DNA from: Agromyces rhizosphaerae
GTDB taxonomy: Bacteria > Actinomycetota > Actinomycetes > Actinomycetales > Microbacteriaceae
Length of the DNA: 64,000 nt
Direction: 5' to 3'
Assembly: GCF_027925245.1 (NCBI RefSeq)
Contig: NZ_BSDP01000001.1
Span: 620,001-684,000, forward strand
This document shows, one piece after another, positions 15,947 through 24,645 of this stretch. The notes below the pieces were generated by a model. The model saw only the letters and a program-made list of their open reading frames with translations, had not been told where the DNA came from and did no database searches. Position numbers and translations under genes: made by a program. Position 1 is the first letter of the stretch. Each line of letters opens with the position of its first letter.

Positions 15947-17461
15947 TCAGCTGGGCTGCGGGTACAGGGCGAACGAGAGGATGCCGGTGCGGCTGCCGTC
16001 GATCGGCACCGGGCCGAATCCGGGCGGGTCGTCGCGGGTGATGCGAATGTGGGTGCCGCCGCCCGTCTCGTCCCCGTTGAGCCAGCGGACCGGTTCCAGC
16101 GCATCGGGATCGAGTTCGGCACAATCGAGCACCCACCCCGCGGCACCGTCTGCATCGCGGAAGGCGTGGACCACCACCCCGTAGCCGACCGCCAGGAAGC
16201 GGCCCCCATCCGCCACGAGCAGGCAGTGGCCGTCTGGCCGGTTCCCCTCCCCCTGGGGGTCGAAGTCTCGCTCGATGCGGAACCTCCACCCATCGAGGAC
16301 GACCTCGGTGTGCGGTCGCGCGTCGTCGACGTGGACTGCTGCGCGCTCGTGCGGTGGACGCGCGACCAGGATCGGAGCGACGGCACCGAGCTGTCGGTAG
16401 GCGCGAGCGAGGTCGTCGAGTTCCACCTCGCCGGCGGAGTCAATGCCGAACGGCGCCATGCCGATCGATGACGCCGCAGCGGCAGCGCGAAAGAGCTGGG
16501 CGGCCGAGTCGCGCCGCATCTCGGGCACGAACCGCACCCCGAATCGCCTGCCGTACGCTGCCGCCCGATCGGCGACGTCACCCACGTAGACGTCCGGCGA
16601 GGCGAACGACAGCGCCGGCGCAGCAGCCGCCCAGATGCCGAGCACACGCGGCACGGGCCCACCGCTGGGGAAGTCCCCGGGATCCGTTCCGCCGGCCATC
16701 GGCGTCGCGTCCTCCCCTCCGTCGAGCCACGCGTTGACGTACATCGGAAGGTCCCACTCGCGCCGACCCGCCTCGATCACCGAGTTCACGTACCTGGCGT
16801 AGTGCCACGCCATGAACGCCTCGCCTGCGCGGGCCTGATCCGAATCGACGTTGGACCACGTGTCCACCTCGAACCGCTCGGGCGGGCGCTGCTCCCACGC
16901 CGACCGGGCGAGCGCGGAGTGATCGCGCGCCGACCCGAGGAGCCCGACCTCGTTCTCCACCTGCACCATGACGACGGTCCCGTGATCGCCGTCGACGTCG
17001 CGCAGGTGCCTCATCAGGCCCGCGAAGGCCCGCGCATCGGCAGACATGTTCGACTCAGCGAACGCCGACAGCGCCATGAGCGTTGTTCCTTCGGAGTCGC
17101 GAGCGAGCGGGAATCGTTCCGGATCGGACTTCACCCACGCCGGCGAGTAGCTCGAGACGCCGTTCTTCCAGCTGCCGAACCACAGCAGCACAAGGCGCTG
17201 TCCGCCCGCTCGCGCGCGCCGAAGCAGGTGATCCACGAGCTGCGTGGAGAACTGTCCCTCCGCCGGCTCCCACTGATCCCACGCCACCGGAGCGAGCACC
17301 GTGTTCGCACCGCAGCGCTCCACCGCCTGCCACGCCGCGTCGATCGATGCAGGCGCGGACGTACTGGAGTTGTGCAGCTCGGCCCCGAGAATCAGGAACG
17401 GCGCGTCGTCGACCATGAGCCTGCCGTCGAGCAGCGCACTGCGCGGGCCCCGAACGCTCAT
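15947..17461 (-). CDS. GH35-like beta-galactosidase (DUF5597 type)
   Basis: 504-residue cytosolic glycosidase, TIM barrel with catalytic acid in VVMVQVENEVGLLG and a probable nucleophile glutamate in RFVPEMRRDS. The C-terminal beta domain (about 370-504) looks like the DUF5597 module found in GH35-related beta-galactosidases. Its ATG overlaps the GH1 stop as ATGA, so both glycosidases are made together. As the last gene of the LacI-controlled operon it probably acts on an oligosaccharide imported by the adjacent transporter. True substrate unknown; GH42 would be the main alternative family. Confidence 0.8.
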   Translation of the reverse strand: MSVRGPRSALLDGRLMVDDAPFLILGAELHNSSTSAPASIDAAWQAVERCGANTVLAPVAWDQWEPAEGQFSTQLVDHLLRRARAGGQRLVLLWFGSWKNGVSSYSPAWVKSDPERFPLARDSEGTTLMALSAFAESNMSADARAFAGLMRHLRDVDGDHGTVVMVQVENEVGLLGSARDHSALARSAWEQRPPERFEVDTWSNVDSDQARAGEAFMAWHYARYVNSVIEAGRREWDLPMYVNAWLDGGEDATPMAGGTDPGDFPSGGPVPRVLGIWAAAAPALSFASPDVYVGDVADRAAAYGRRFGVRFVPEMRRDSAAQLFRAAAAASSIGMAPFGIDSAGEVELDDLARAYRQLGAVAPILVARPPHERAAVHVDDARPHTEVVLDGWRFRIERDFDPQGEGNRPDGHCLLVADGGRFLAVGYGVVVHAFRDADGAAGWVLDCAELDPDALEPVRWLNGDETGGGTHIRITRDDPPGFGPVPIDGSRTGILSFALYPQPS

Positions 17462-18825
17462 GCCTCCGCCACCACCGGGGACGGTACGGAACGCGAGCGG
17501 ATGACCTCGCGGTACCACTCGGCGCTTCGCTTCGGCGTGCGTTCCAACGTCTCCCAGTCGACGTGCACCATGCCGAAGCGCTGGCTGTAGCCGGCGGCCC
17601 ACTCGAAGTTGTCCATGAGGCTCCAGAGGTAGTACCCGCGGACGTCCGCGCCCTCGTCCCTGGCCCGCGCGATCCACTCGAGGAACCCGGAGACGTATCG
17701 GACCCGCTCGTCGTCGTCGATCGTGCCTCCGTCAGCGCGCTCGACCGTGTCCGACATGCCGTTCTCCGTGATGTAGATCGGGACGTCGACGCCGTACTCA
17801 TCCGTCGCGATGCGGATCGCGTCGTACACGGCACGAGGGTAGAACTCCATGCCGTTGGCCAGGTAGTTGCCACCCGGGTGTCGTTCCGTGGCGGTCCACC
17901 ACTCGTCACCCGTGTGCTCGGCTCGAGCGATCACCCGCGAGTAGACGTTGAGCCCCAGGAAGTCGACGGGCTGCGCGATCGTCGCGAGGTCGCCATCAGT
18001 GATCCTGAACCCCGACCCCTCGCAAGTGAACCGTGCGAGCATGTCCGGGTCGTAGCCGCCCCGGAATAGGGGATCGAAGAAGAACCGGAACCCGTCCTGC
18101 TCGCCCCGCAGCGCCGCGGCAGCGTCCTCCGGGCTCTCGGTTGCGGGGTGCCGCTTCCACACGTCGACCACGACGCCGATGTCGCCGGCCGCATTGCTTG
18201 CGCGGAACGCCTCGACCGCCCGGCCGTGGCCGACGAGGGCATGGTGCATCGCCTGATGCGCGGCCGCACGGTCGCTCGACCCGGGCGCGAACGCCCCCAG
18301 GCCGTATCCCACCCAGAGCGCGATCGGCTCGTTGAGCGTGCTCCACTGGGCGACCCGGTCACCGAGCGCGTCGAACATGACGGCCGCGTAGTCGGCGAAC
18401 CACTCGATGCTGTCACGGACCGGCCAGCCGCCTCGGTCCTCGAGGACCTGCGGATAGTCCCAATGGAACAGGGTTGCCGACGGCGCGATCCCGGCCGCGA
18501 GCAACTCATCGACGAGGCGGTCGTAGAAGGCGATCCCGGCGGGGTTGAGCCGGCCCGCACCCTCCGGGAGGACACGTGGCCAGCTGATCGAGAAGCGGTA
18601 GGCATCGACGCCGATGGACTCCATCAGCGCGACGTCATCGCGATAGCGGTGATAGTGGTCGCACGCGACGTCCGCGTGCTGCCCCTGCCAGATCTTCCCC
18701 GGCGTATGCGAGAACGTGTCCCAGATCGACGGCCCCTTTCCGTCCGCATCCCAGCCGCCCTCGATCTGGAAGGCGCTCGTAGCGGTACCGAAGACGAAGT
18801 CGTTCGGGAATCGAGCGGTACGCAT
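17458..18825 (-). CDS. GH1 beta-glucosidase
   Basis: 455-residue intracellular family 1 glycoside hydrolase, complete and of normal length. Acid/base Glu166 in STLNEP, nucleophile Glu354 in YITENG, and the N-terminal FVFGTATSAFQIEG signature are all present. There is no signal peptide, so it hydrolyses imported beta-glucosides or beta-galactosides. The preceding stem-loop (18849-18881) separates it from the binding-protein gene. Paired with the GH35-like enzyme, it suggests a mixed beta-linked oligosaccharide as substrate. Confidence 0.94.
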   Translation of the reverse strand: MRTARFPNDFVFGTATSAFQIEGGWDADGKGPSIWDTFSHTPGKIWQGQHADVACDHYHRYRDDVALMESIGVDAYRFSISWPRVLPEGAGRLNPAGIAFYDRLVDELLAAGIAPSATLFHWDYPQVLEDRGGWPVRDSIEWFADYAAVMFDALGDRVAQWSTLNEPIALWVGYGLGAFAPGSSDRAAAHQAMHHALVGHGRAVEAFRASNAAGDIGVVVDVWKRHPATESPEDAAAALRGEQDGFRFFFDPLFRGGYDPDMLARFTCEGSGFRITDGDLATIAQPVDFLGLNVYSRVIARAEHTGDEWWTATERHPGGNYLANGMEFYPRAVYDAIRIATDEYGVDVPIYITENGMSDTVERADGGTIDDDERVRYVSGFLEWIARARDEGADVRGYYLWSLMDNFEWAAGYSQRFGMVHVDWETLERTPKRSAEWYREVIRSRSVPSPVVAEA

Positions 18826-18848
18826 GATCCTGCTTTCTCTCGGGTACG

Positions 18849-18881
18849 GTTCGGGGCGGGGCACCGGGCCCCGCCCCGAAC
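18849..18881 (-). terminator. Intercistronic stem-loop after the binding-protein gene
   Basis: Perfect 14-bp stem GTTCGGGGCGGGGC / GCCCCGCCCCGAAC with a 5-base loop, 19 bp after the binding-protein stop. Inside an operon this usually acts as partial terminator or 3' stabiliser, raising binding-protein mRNA over the downstream enzymes. Confidence 0.75.
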
Positions 18882-18899
18882 ACGTTGCGTTCGCGAGAT

Positions 18900-20222
18900 T
18901 CACTCGCTGACGGCGAATCCCTGGTTCTCGGCGTACTCGACGATGCGGTCCTGCCAGTCGAGGAGCGCGGCTCCGATGTCGCCACCGGAGTCGATCGCAC
19001 CACCGACCGTGTCCTGGTAGACGCTGGAGATATAGACCTGGAACGGCAGCCACTCCCAGCCGGGAGCAGTCGACTCCGCGGATGCGGCGAAGATCTGTCG
19101 TGCGGGCTGGCCTCCGAGGTACGAGATCTCCTCGTCGAGGAACGACGGGTCGTCCCAGGCGGCGTTGGTCGTGGGGAGGAGCCCCTGATCAGCCTTGAGC
19201 GACTCGACAGCCACCGGGTCGCTGTTCAGCCACAGCGCGAACGTGGTGGCTGCGTCCTTCTTCTCGCTCTGCTCGAGCACGACGGTGGAGCTTCCACCGA
19301 ACTGGCTGGATGCGGGTGATCCGGCCTCCCACGAGGGCATCGGGGCGACGCGCCACAGGCCCTCGTTGTCGGGCAGGTTGCCCTGGAGCGCCTGCAGGCC
19401 CCACGCACCGACGATCCACGACGCGATCTGCCCGTCGCCCATCTGTCGGAACCACTCGTCCGATCCCATGGTCGAGTGGACCAGCAGGTCGCGCGAATTG
19501 AGATCGCCCCAGTAGTCCGCCCAGCGCTGCGATTCCGCACCGCCGAGATCGATAGAGACGGTGGTCTCGTCGACCGACCAGGGGTCAGCCTCGTTCTGCC
19601 ACAGGCCCATGTATGCGAAGTCGGGCAGGCCCCCGTCGAAGAACGTCATGTAGCTGTCCGAGCCCGACCGGACGGTCTCCGCCGCGGCCGCGTACTCGTC
19701 CCAGGTCTCCGGGACCTCCACGCCGGCGTCCGAGAACACATCCTCGCGGTAGTACATGACGCCCGGGCCGAAGTCCTGCGGGACGCCGTACGTTGCACCG
19801 GAGACGCGGACGTTCTGGAGCACCCCGGAAAGGAACAGCTCATCGAGGTCGGCGTCCGTGTACTGGGAGACGTCCGCCAGCGCACCGGTCACCGCGAAGC
19901 TCGGGACCGAGTCGTACGTGACCTGTGCGACGTCCGGCCCACCGCTGCCGGCGTCGATCGCGTTCTGCATCTTCGTGTACTGCTCTTCGCCGGCGCCGAC
20001 GTTCTCGAGGTTCACGGTGATCTCGGGATGGGCGTCCTCGAAGAGGTCGATCGTCGTCTGGATGTTGGGGAGCCACGACCAGAAGAGGATCTCGACGGGC
20101 TCGTCGCTCGTGGCTTCGTCGACGGATGCGTCCGTGGCCGAGCAACCGGCGAGGACGAGTGCCGAAGCAGCCAGGGCTGCTGCCCCCCCTCGTCTGATGG
20201 ATGAGTTGCGTCGGGTGTTCAT
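18900..20222 (-). CDS. Sugar ABC transporter substrate-binding lipoprotein
   Basis: 440-residue family-1 extracellular solute-binding protein. Signal peptide with lipobox VLAGC (Cys27), then ILFWSWLPNIQTTIDLFEDAHPEI-type N-lobe, the Gly-Gly-Pro-Asp-Val segment (GSGGPDVAQV), FVLW-like hinge and C-terminal WEWLPFQVYISSVYQDTVGGA. This last block recurs almost identically in the binding protein of the 53-57 kb locus, so the two belong to one subfamily and may bind related ligands. Followed by a strong stem-loop. No ATPase is encoded nearby, so a shared MsiK-type ATPase is likely. Confidence 0.92.
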   Translation of the reverse strand: MNTRRNSSIRRGGAAALAASALVLAGCSATDASVDEATSDEPVEILFWSWLPNIQTTIDLFEDAHPEITVNLENVGAGEEQYTKMQNAIDAGSGGPDVAQVTYDSVPSFAVTGALADVSQYTDADLDELFLSGVLQNVRVSGATYGVPQDFGPGVMYYREDVFSDAGVEVPETWDEYAAAAETVRSGSDSYMTFFDGGLPDFAYMGLWQNEADPWSVDETTVSIDLGGAESQRWADYWGDLNSRDLLVHSTMGSDEWFRQMGDGQIASWIVGAWGLQALQGNLPDNEGLWRVAPMPSWEAGSPASSQFGGSSTVVLEQSEKKDAATTFALWLNSDPVAVESLKADQGLLPTTNAAWDDPSFLDEEISYLGGQPARQIFAASAESTAPGWEWLPFQVYISSVYQDTVGGAIDSGGDIGAALLDWQDRIVEYAENQGFAVSE

Positions 20223-20292
20223 GCGATGCTCCTTTGCGTATCACTGTGCGGTGCGCCGCCTCGGTGCGGCACTGGGGTTGGGATGGTGCGCG

Positions 20293-21222
20293 TCACTGCT
20301 TGATTCCGCCTGCCGCGATTCCCGACTGCCAGTAGCGCTGCAGGAAGACGAATGCGACGCAGAGCGGCAGGATGGCGATCAGGGATCCCGTGATGACGAG
20401 CGGATAGAGCGGCTCGGCGACATTCACTCCGCCGGCGTTCGCCAGGCGGTTCCACTGGCTCAGGCCGACCGTGAGCGGGAACTTGTCCTGCTGGTTGAGC
20501 ACGATGAGCGGGAGGAAGTAGTTGTTCCAGGTCTGGACGAGCTGGAACAGGAGCACGGTCACGAAGCCGGGCGCCAGGAGCCGGAACGAGATGCTCCAGA
20601 AGGTGCGGAACTCCCCGGCACCGTCGATGCGCGCCGCCTCGAGGAGCGAGTCCGGAACGGCGTCGGCGGCGTAAATCATCATGAGGAAGAGCCCGAACGG
20701 ACTCACGAGCGATGGGATGATGACGGCCGCCTCGGTGTTGATGAGGCCCCACTGGCTGAACAGCATGTAGGTCGGAACCGCGAGCGCTGTACCCGGAACG
20801 GCTGTAGCGCCGAGCACCGTCACGATGACTGCGCGCTTCCCCGCGAACGCGTACTTCGCCAGTGCGTAGCCGCCGATCGCTGCGATCACCGCCGCGCCGC
20901 CGGCCCCCACGACGGCATACAGGACGGTGTTGGCGAACCATCGGACGAAGATTCCGTCCTGGTACGTGACGAGGTCCTGGAGGTTCTGCCACAGGTGCAG
21001 GTCCGAGGGCAGCGCGAGTCCGAACGTCGTGAACAGGTCGCCGTTGGACTTCGTGGAGTTGATGACCAGCCACGCGAGCGGAAGAAGGAAGTAGGCCAGC
21101 AGCGTCCAGTACGCGATCGTGAGGAGCACCGAACGCCGAGCCGAGCGGCTGCGGCGCCTGACCGTCGGCCGGGCGGCGCCCTCCGGAGCGACTGCGGGCG
21201 GAGCCTGCATGGTGGATGTCAT
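20293..21222 (-). CDS. Carbohydrate ABC transporter permease (MalG type)
   Basis: 309-residue permease with six predicted helices and the EAA loop LLEAARIDGAGEFRTFWSISFRLLAPG, which couples to the ATPase. The N-terminal 35 residues are Arg/Ser-rich and cytoplasmic. Its ATG overlaps the stop of the upstream permease as ATGA (21219-21222). MalG-type subunits have the EAA loop in this C-terminal position. It forms the channel with the other permease. Confidence 0.92.
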   Translation of the reverse strand: MTSTMQAPPAVAPEGAARPTVRRRSRSARRSVLLTIAYWTLLAYFLLPLAWLVINSTKSNGDLFTTFGLALPSDLHLWQNLQDLVTYQDGIFVRWFANTVLYAVVGAGGAAVIAAIGGYALAKYAFAGKRAVIVTVLGATAVPGTALAVPTYMLFSQWGLINTEAAVIIPSLVSPFGLFLMMIYAADAVPDSLLEAARIDGAGEFRTFWSISFRLLAPGFVTVLLFQLVQTWNNYFLPLIVLNQQDKFPLTVGLSQWNRLANAGGVNVAEPLYPLVITGSLIAILPLCVAFVFLQRYWQSGIAAGGIKQ

Positions 21223-22154
21223 CGGGTCTGCCTCCGAGCGCGGGCCGAGACGACTTGGACGAAGACCGCTGCGATGACGGTCACCAGTCCCATGAGGATC
21301 GCGATCGCGGCCGCGTAGTTGATCTGCCCGCCGAGGAAGGACAGCGAGTAGGCGTACAGGTTCGGGGTGTAGTTCGTGGTGATCACGCTCGGTCGGAGCG
21401 CCTGGAGGATGCTCGGCTCGTTGAACAGCTGGAGGCTGCCGATGATCGAGAAGACGAGGGCCAGCAGCATCGCAGGACGCAGGGCTGGCAACTTGATCGA
21501 CCACGCGCGTCGCCACTCACCCGCCCCGTCGATCGCCGATGCCTCGTAGATCTCCGTCGGCACGGCTCGGAGCGCGGCGTAGAAGATCAGCATGTTGTAG
21601 CCGACCATCGACCACGTCACGATGTTTCCGATCGAGGGCAGCATCAGGGCGTTGCCCAGCAGGTCGGGCGGAGCCGCACCGACGGCACCCCAGATCTGGC
21701 CTACCAGTCCGAACTGCCCGCCGAATATGTAGCCCCACATGAGCGCCGCCACGACGGACGGCACAGCGTATGGGAGGAAGAGTCCGAGGCGGACGGTCCT
21801 GCTCCCCGCCATTCGTCCGCTGTCGAGCGCCAGGGCGGCCGTCAGGGAGATGGAGAGCATGATCGGCACCTGTACGGCGATGAACAGGAGGACCCGGATG
21901 ACACCTTCGCCCAGCAGCGGGTCGGTGAGCGCACGGAGGTAGTTCTCGAGCCCGACGAACACCGTTCCGCCGACGATTCGGTTCTGGTAGACGCTGATGG
22001 CCAGCGCGTAGAGCAACGGCGCGATCACGCTCACCACGAAGACGGTGATGAACGGAGCGAGCATCAGCCATGCGGTGACCGAGAGCCGACGCCGGACGCG
22101 AGCACGCCGCACCGAGCGGGCGTACTGCGGTCGTTGTACGGCGTCGATTGCCAT
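21219..22154 (-). CDS. Sugar ABC transporter permease (MalF type)
   Basis: 311-residue permease, six helices, EAA loop EIYEASAIDGAGEWRRAWSIKLPALRPA. AAGGAG sits just upstream of the ATG. It is the first gene of the operon and lies directly downstream of the promoter and two LacI operators at 22202-22255. The order permease, permease, binding protein, glycosidases is unusual in that the binding protein is not promoter-proximal. Confidence 0.92.
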   Translation of the reverse strand: MAIDAVQRPQYARSVRRARVRRRLSVTAWLMLAPFITVFVVSVIAPLLYALAISVYQNRIVGGTVFVGLENYLRALTDPLLGEGVIRVLLFIAVQVPIMLSISLTAALALDSGRMAGSRTVRLGLFLPYAVPSVVAALMWGYIFGGQFGLVGQIWGAVGAAPPDLLGNALMLPSIGNIVTWSMVGYNMLIFYAALRAVPTEIYEASAIDGAGEWRRAWSIKLPALRPAMLLALVFSIIGSLQLFNEPSILQALRPSVITTNYTPNLYAYSLSFLGGQINYAAAIAILMGLVTVIAAVFVQVVSARARRQTR

Positions 22155-22201
22155 CGCTCACTCCTTCGTAAGTCCTCGGCCTGCAGTGCAGATGTCCGGG
22201 C

Positions 22202-22255
22202 GTTGGTTGCGCAACCAACAAAGTCCATTGTTAGCGCAACCATCCTTCCTGTCAA
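22202..22255 (-). promoter_or_regulatory. Promoter with two LacI operators
   Basis: Reading the minus strand: TTGACA (22250-22255), a 16-bp spacer, and TAACAA (22228-22233). Operator 2 (22227-22243, core TGGTTGCGCTAACA) covers the spacer and -10; operator 1 is a perfect 18-bp palindrome GTTGGTTGCGCAACCAAC (22202-22219) just past the expected start site. Both share a TTGCGC core with the site in front of the LacI gene. Double occupancy would block initiation and clearance. Confidence 0.85.
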
Positions 22256-22274
22256 GCTCTGCGCTCGCGTGAAC

Positions 22275-23279
22275 TCAGATGCGCGGCGCGGCGGTACTCG
22301 CCCTCACGACGAGGGTCGGCTCGAGCGGGTCGAACGCCGGGGCAGCCCGACCCTCGATCAGTTCGACGACCGAGGCGATGCAGCGCCGACCGAGTGCCTC
22401 GAAGTCCTGATGCACCGTCGTGAGCGGAGGGATGAAGTACTCGGCCTCGGGGGCATCGTCGAACCCGACGAGCGACACGTCCACGGGAACGCGCAGTCCT
22501 CGCTCGTGCAGCGCCAGCAGAGCACCCTGGGCCATTGCGTCGCTTGCGGCGTAGACCGCCGTCACACGACCGTCGGACAGGAGACCCGGAGCAAGCGCAT
22601 GTCCCGTTCCCGCCGTCCAATCCCCGTACGCCACCGGACCGGCGTGCAGGCCGAGCGCGGCGCACTCGTCTCGCCACCCGCGCAGGCGCGCCTCCGCGGC
22701 GGCCCAGCCCGCAGGACCGGCCAGGTGCGCGATCGTGCGATGCCCGAGCTGGGCGAGATGACGCACCGCCGCCCGCGAACCGGCGACGGAATCGAGCATG
22801 ATCGGCTGGAGCACCTCGGACGCGAAGGCGCTGAGCGTGACCACCGGGGTGCCCTCGACATCGAGGATCTCCAGGCTCGTCGCCTCGTGCTGCGGAGCGA
22901 TCATCACGATGCCGTCGACGCCCTGGGCGTTGAGCCGCCGCAGGCCCGCCAGAATCGCCTCGCGATCGTCTCCCCGCAGGCTGACCACCGTGACCGCATA
23001 CCCGGCGTCGCCGGCCGCGTCCTCGATCGCCCAGAGCGCGGCCGTCGGGCCATGCCCGAACGCATCCGCGACAAGCACGCCGAGTACGTGCGACTTGCGC
23101 GTCACGAGCGCACGTGCCGCGAGATTCGGCCGGTAGCCCGTGTGGGCGACTGCGCGGAGTACCTTCTCCCGGGTGTCCGACTTCACGAACTCGTAGTTGT
23201 TGAGCACTCGCGAGACAGTGATCGGTGACACGCCCGCTTCTCGGGCGACATCGCTCATCGTCGGCTGCCGATCCGCCAT
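22275..23279 (-). CDS. LacI family repressor of the GH1/GH35-like locus
   Basis: 334 residues: N-terminal HTH (TMSDVAREAGVSPITVSRVLNN), hinge (NLAARALVTRKS), ligand domain with VVSLRGDDREAILAGLRRL and the C-terminal GFDDAPEAEYFIPPLTTVHQD. GAGGAG lies upstream of the ATG. It precedes the transporter operon on the same strand and has its own operator copy upstream (23298-23315), so it is autoregulated and represses the operon by the two sites at 22202-22243. Confidence 0.93.
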   Translation of the reverse strand: MADRQPTMSDVAREAGVSPITVSRVLNNYEFVKSDTREKVLRAVAHTGYRPNLAARALVTRKSHVLGVLVADAFGHGPTAALWAIEDAAGDAGYAVTVVSLRGDDREAILAGLRRLNAQGVDGIVMIAPQHEATSLEILDVEGTPVVTLSAFASEVLQPIMLDSVAGSRAAVRHLAQLGHRTIAHLAGPAGWAAAEARLRGWRDECAALGLHAGPVAYGDWTAGTGHALAPGLLSDGRVTAVYAASDAMAQGALLALHERGLRVPVDVSLVGFDDAPEAEYFIPPLTTVHQDFEALGRRCIASVVELIEGRAAPAFDPLEPTLVVRASTAAPRI

Positions 23280-23297
23280 CGTCTGGATCTCCTCACG

Positions 23298-23315
23298 ATT
23301 GGTATCGCAACCAAT
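23298..23315. promoter_or_regulatory. Third LacI operator, upstream of the LacI gene
   Basis: ATTGGTATCGCAACCAAT is an imperfect palindrome sharing the GCAACCAA half-site with the perfect operator at 22202-22219. Its place 19 bp upstream of the LacI start implies autorepression. Confidence 0.75.
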
Positions 23316-23402
23316 GGTATGCGGAAGATCCCGCCGAGGCGTCAGTAGTGACCGCGGATCCGTCTCAGGTCGCTTGGGTCGGTGACTCCGACGCCGCCAC
23401 GC

Positions 23403-24497
23403 TCAGAACGCGACGACGACGCGCACGACGTTCGGGTCGTGCAGCATCCGATACCCCTCGTCGATCTGGTCGAGGCCGACCTCGGCGCTCACCAGCGCAC
23501 CCAGGTCGAGGGCGCCCGAGCGCGCCATGCGCGCGATCTCGGGGATGTCGCGGCGGGGGTCGGCCCCGCCCATGTACACGCCCTCGATGCGGCGCTGCGC
23601 CTGGATGAGGCCGAACAGCTTCGGCGAGATGCGCGCGGTCGGATCCATCACGCCGACGAGGTACAGGCCGCCGCCGGGGGCGGTCATCGCCAGGCCCTGC
23701 TGCGCCGTCTGCTCGATGCCGACGACGTCGAGCACCGCGTCGGCCCCGCCGCCGGTCGCGGCCCGCACGGCCGCCACCGGGTCGGTCGCCGACGAGTCGA
23801 CGACGTGCGTCGCGCCGAACTCGCGCGCCGCGTCGAGCTTCTCGAGCGCGAGGTCGACCGCGACGATGCGCTGGGCGCCGGCCGCCGCGGCCGCGGCGAT
23901 CGCGCTGAGTCCCACGGTGCCCGCGCCGATCACGGCGACGGCGTCGCCTGGGCGCACGCGCGCGGCGTTCCGCACCGCGCCGACCCCGGTGAGGACCCCG
24001 CACCCGAGCAGCGCCGCCTGTGCGAACGGCAGCTCCCGCGAGACGACCACGAGCTGCCGCTCGTCGACGAGCACCCGCTCGGCGAACCCGCCGATGCCGA
24101 CCATCTGGTGCACAGGCTCGCCCCCGCAGGTCAGGCGCGGAGGATCGTCGGGCCCGCGCAGCGTCGCGCCCGGATCGCGGCAGAGCGTCGCCCGGCCCGC
24201 ACGGCACCGGTCGCAGGTGCCGCAGTGCTGCACGAGGCATCCGACGACGTGGTCGCCCACGGCGACCCCCGTGGCCTCAGGACCGACCGCCGCGACGACC
24301 CCGGCGGCCTCGTGCCCGAACACGGCGGGCATCGGTATGCCGACGTCGGCATGCGCCATCGTGAGATCCGTGTGGCAGAGTCCCGCTGCCCGCACGTCGA
24401 CGAGCACCTCGCGCCCGATGGGGTCGTCGAGCTCGATCTCGCCGGGCACGAACCCGCCGCCGACCTCGTGGATCAGGGCGGCGCGAGCGGTGGGCAT
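23403..24497 (-). CDS. Zinc-dependent alcohol dehydrogenase
   Basis: 364-residue MDR-superfamily dehydrogenase of the class III/benzyl-alcohol type. Catalytic zinc ligands in GLCHTDLT and GHEAAG, structural zinc cysteines in CGTCDRCRAGRATLC, and the NAD-binding GAGTVG. It would interconvert an alcohol and aldehyde with NAD(P). I use the ATG at 24497, since TACGCT stands six bases upstream on the minus strand (leaderless); 17 further residues in frame are unconserved. Substrate cannot be told. It is divergent from clpP1, with a perfect palindrome between them. Confidence 0.9.
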   Translation of the reverse strand: MPTARAALIHEVGGGFVPGEIELDDPIGREVLVDVRAAGLCHTDLTMAHADVGIPMPAVFGHEAAGVVAAVGPEATGVAVGDHVVGCLVQHCGTCDRCRAGRATLCRDPGATLRGPDDPPRLTCGGEPVHQMVGIGGFAERVLVDERQLVVVSRELPFAQAALLGCGVLTGVGAVRNAARVRPGDAVAVIGAGTVGLSAIAAAAAAGAQRIVAVDLALEKLDAAREFGATHVVDSSATDPVAAVRAATGGGADAVLDVVGIEQTAQQGLAMTAPGGGLYLVGVMDPTARISPKLFGLIQAQRRIEGVYMGGADPRRDIPEIARMARSGALDLGALVSAEVGLDQIDEGYRMLHDPNVVRVVVAF

Positions 24498-24503
24498 GCG
24501 GGC

Positions 24504-24548
24504 AGCGTAGCGGGTCCGGGAGCCGAACGGAAGTGAATCATGATTCAC
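24504..24548 (-). promoter_or_regulatory. Promoter -10 and 16-bp palindrome upstream of adh
   Basis: On the minus strand TACGCT (24504-24509) precedes the adh ATG by six bases. A perfect palindrome GTGAATCATGATTCAC occupies 24533-24548, centred about 43 bp upstream of the expected start site, around the -35. It is a likely operator for adh, for the divergent clpP pair, or for both; no regulator in the window is tied to it. Confidence 0.6.
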
Positions 24549-24645
24549 ACATCGACGAGTACGGCGCAGACCGCTCCGCCGACGGCGGATCCGCTCGCGG
24601 CAGCATCCGCTCTACCCCGCCCGCGACCCGGTGCACGCTTGCGGC

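Noticed and set aside
24540-24645. In-frame ATG at 24540 extending the second clpP frame, and a GC-rich reading through the intergenic region
   Set aside because: It overlaps the active clpP gene in another frame; the second clpP starts at 25266 by the ATGA overlap and family length.
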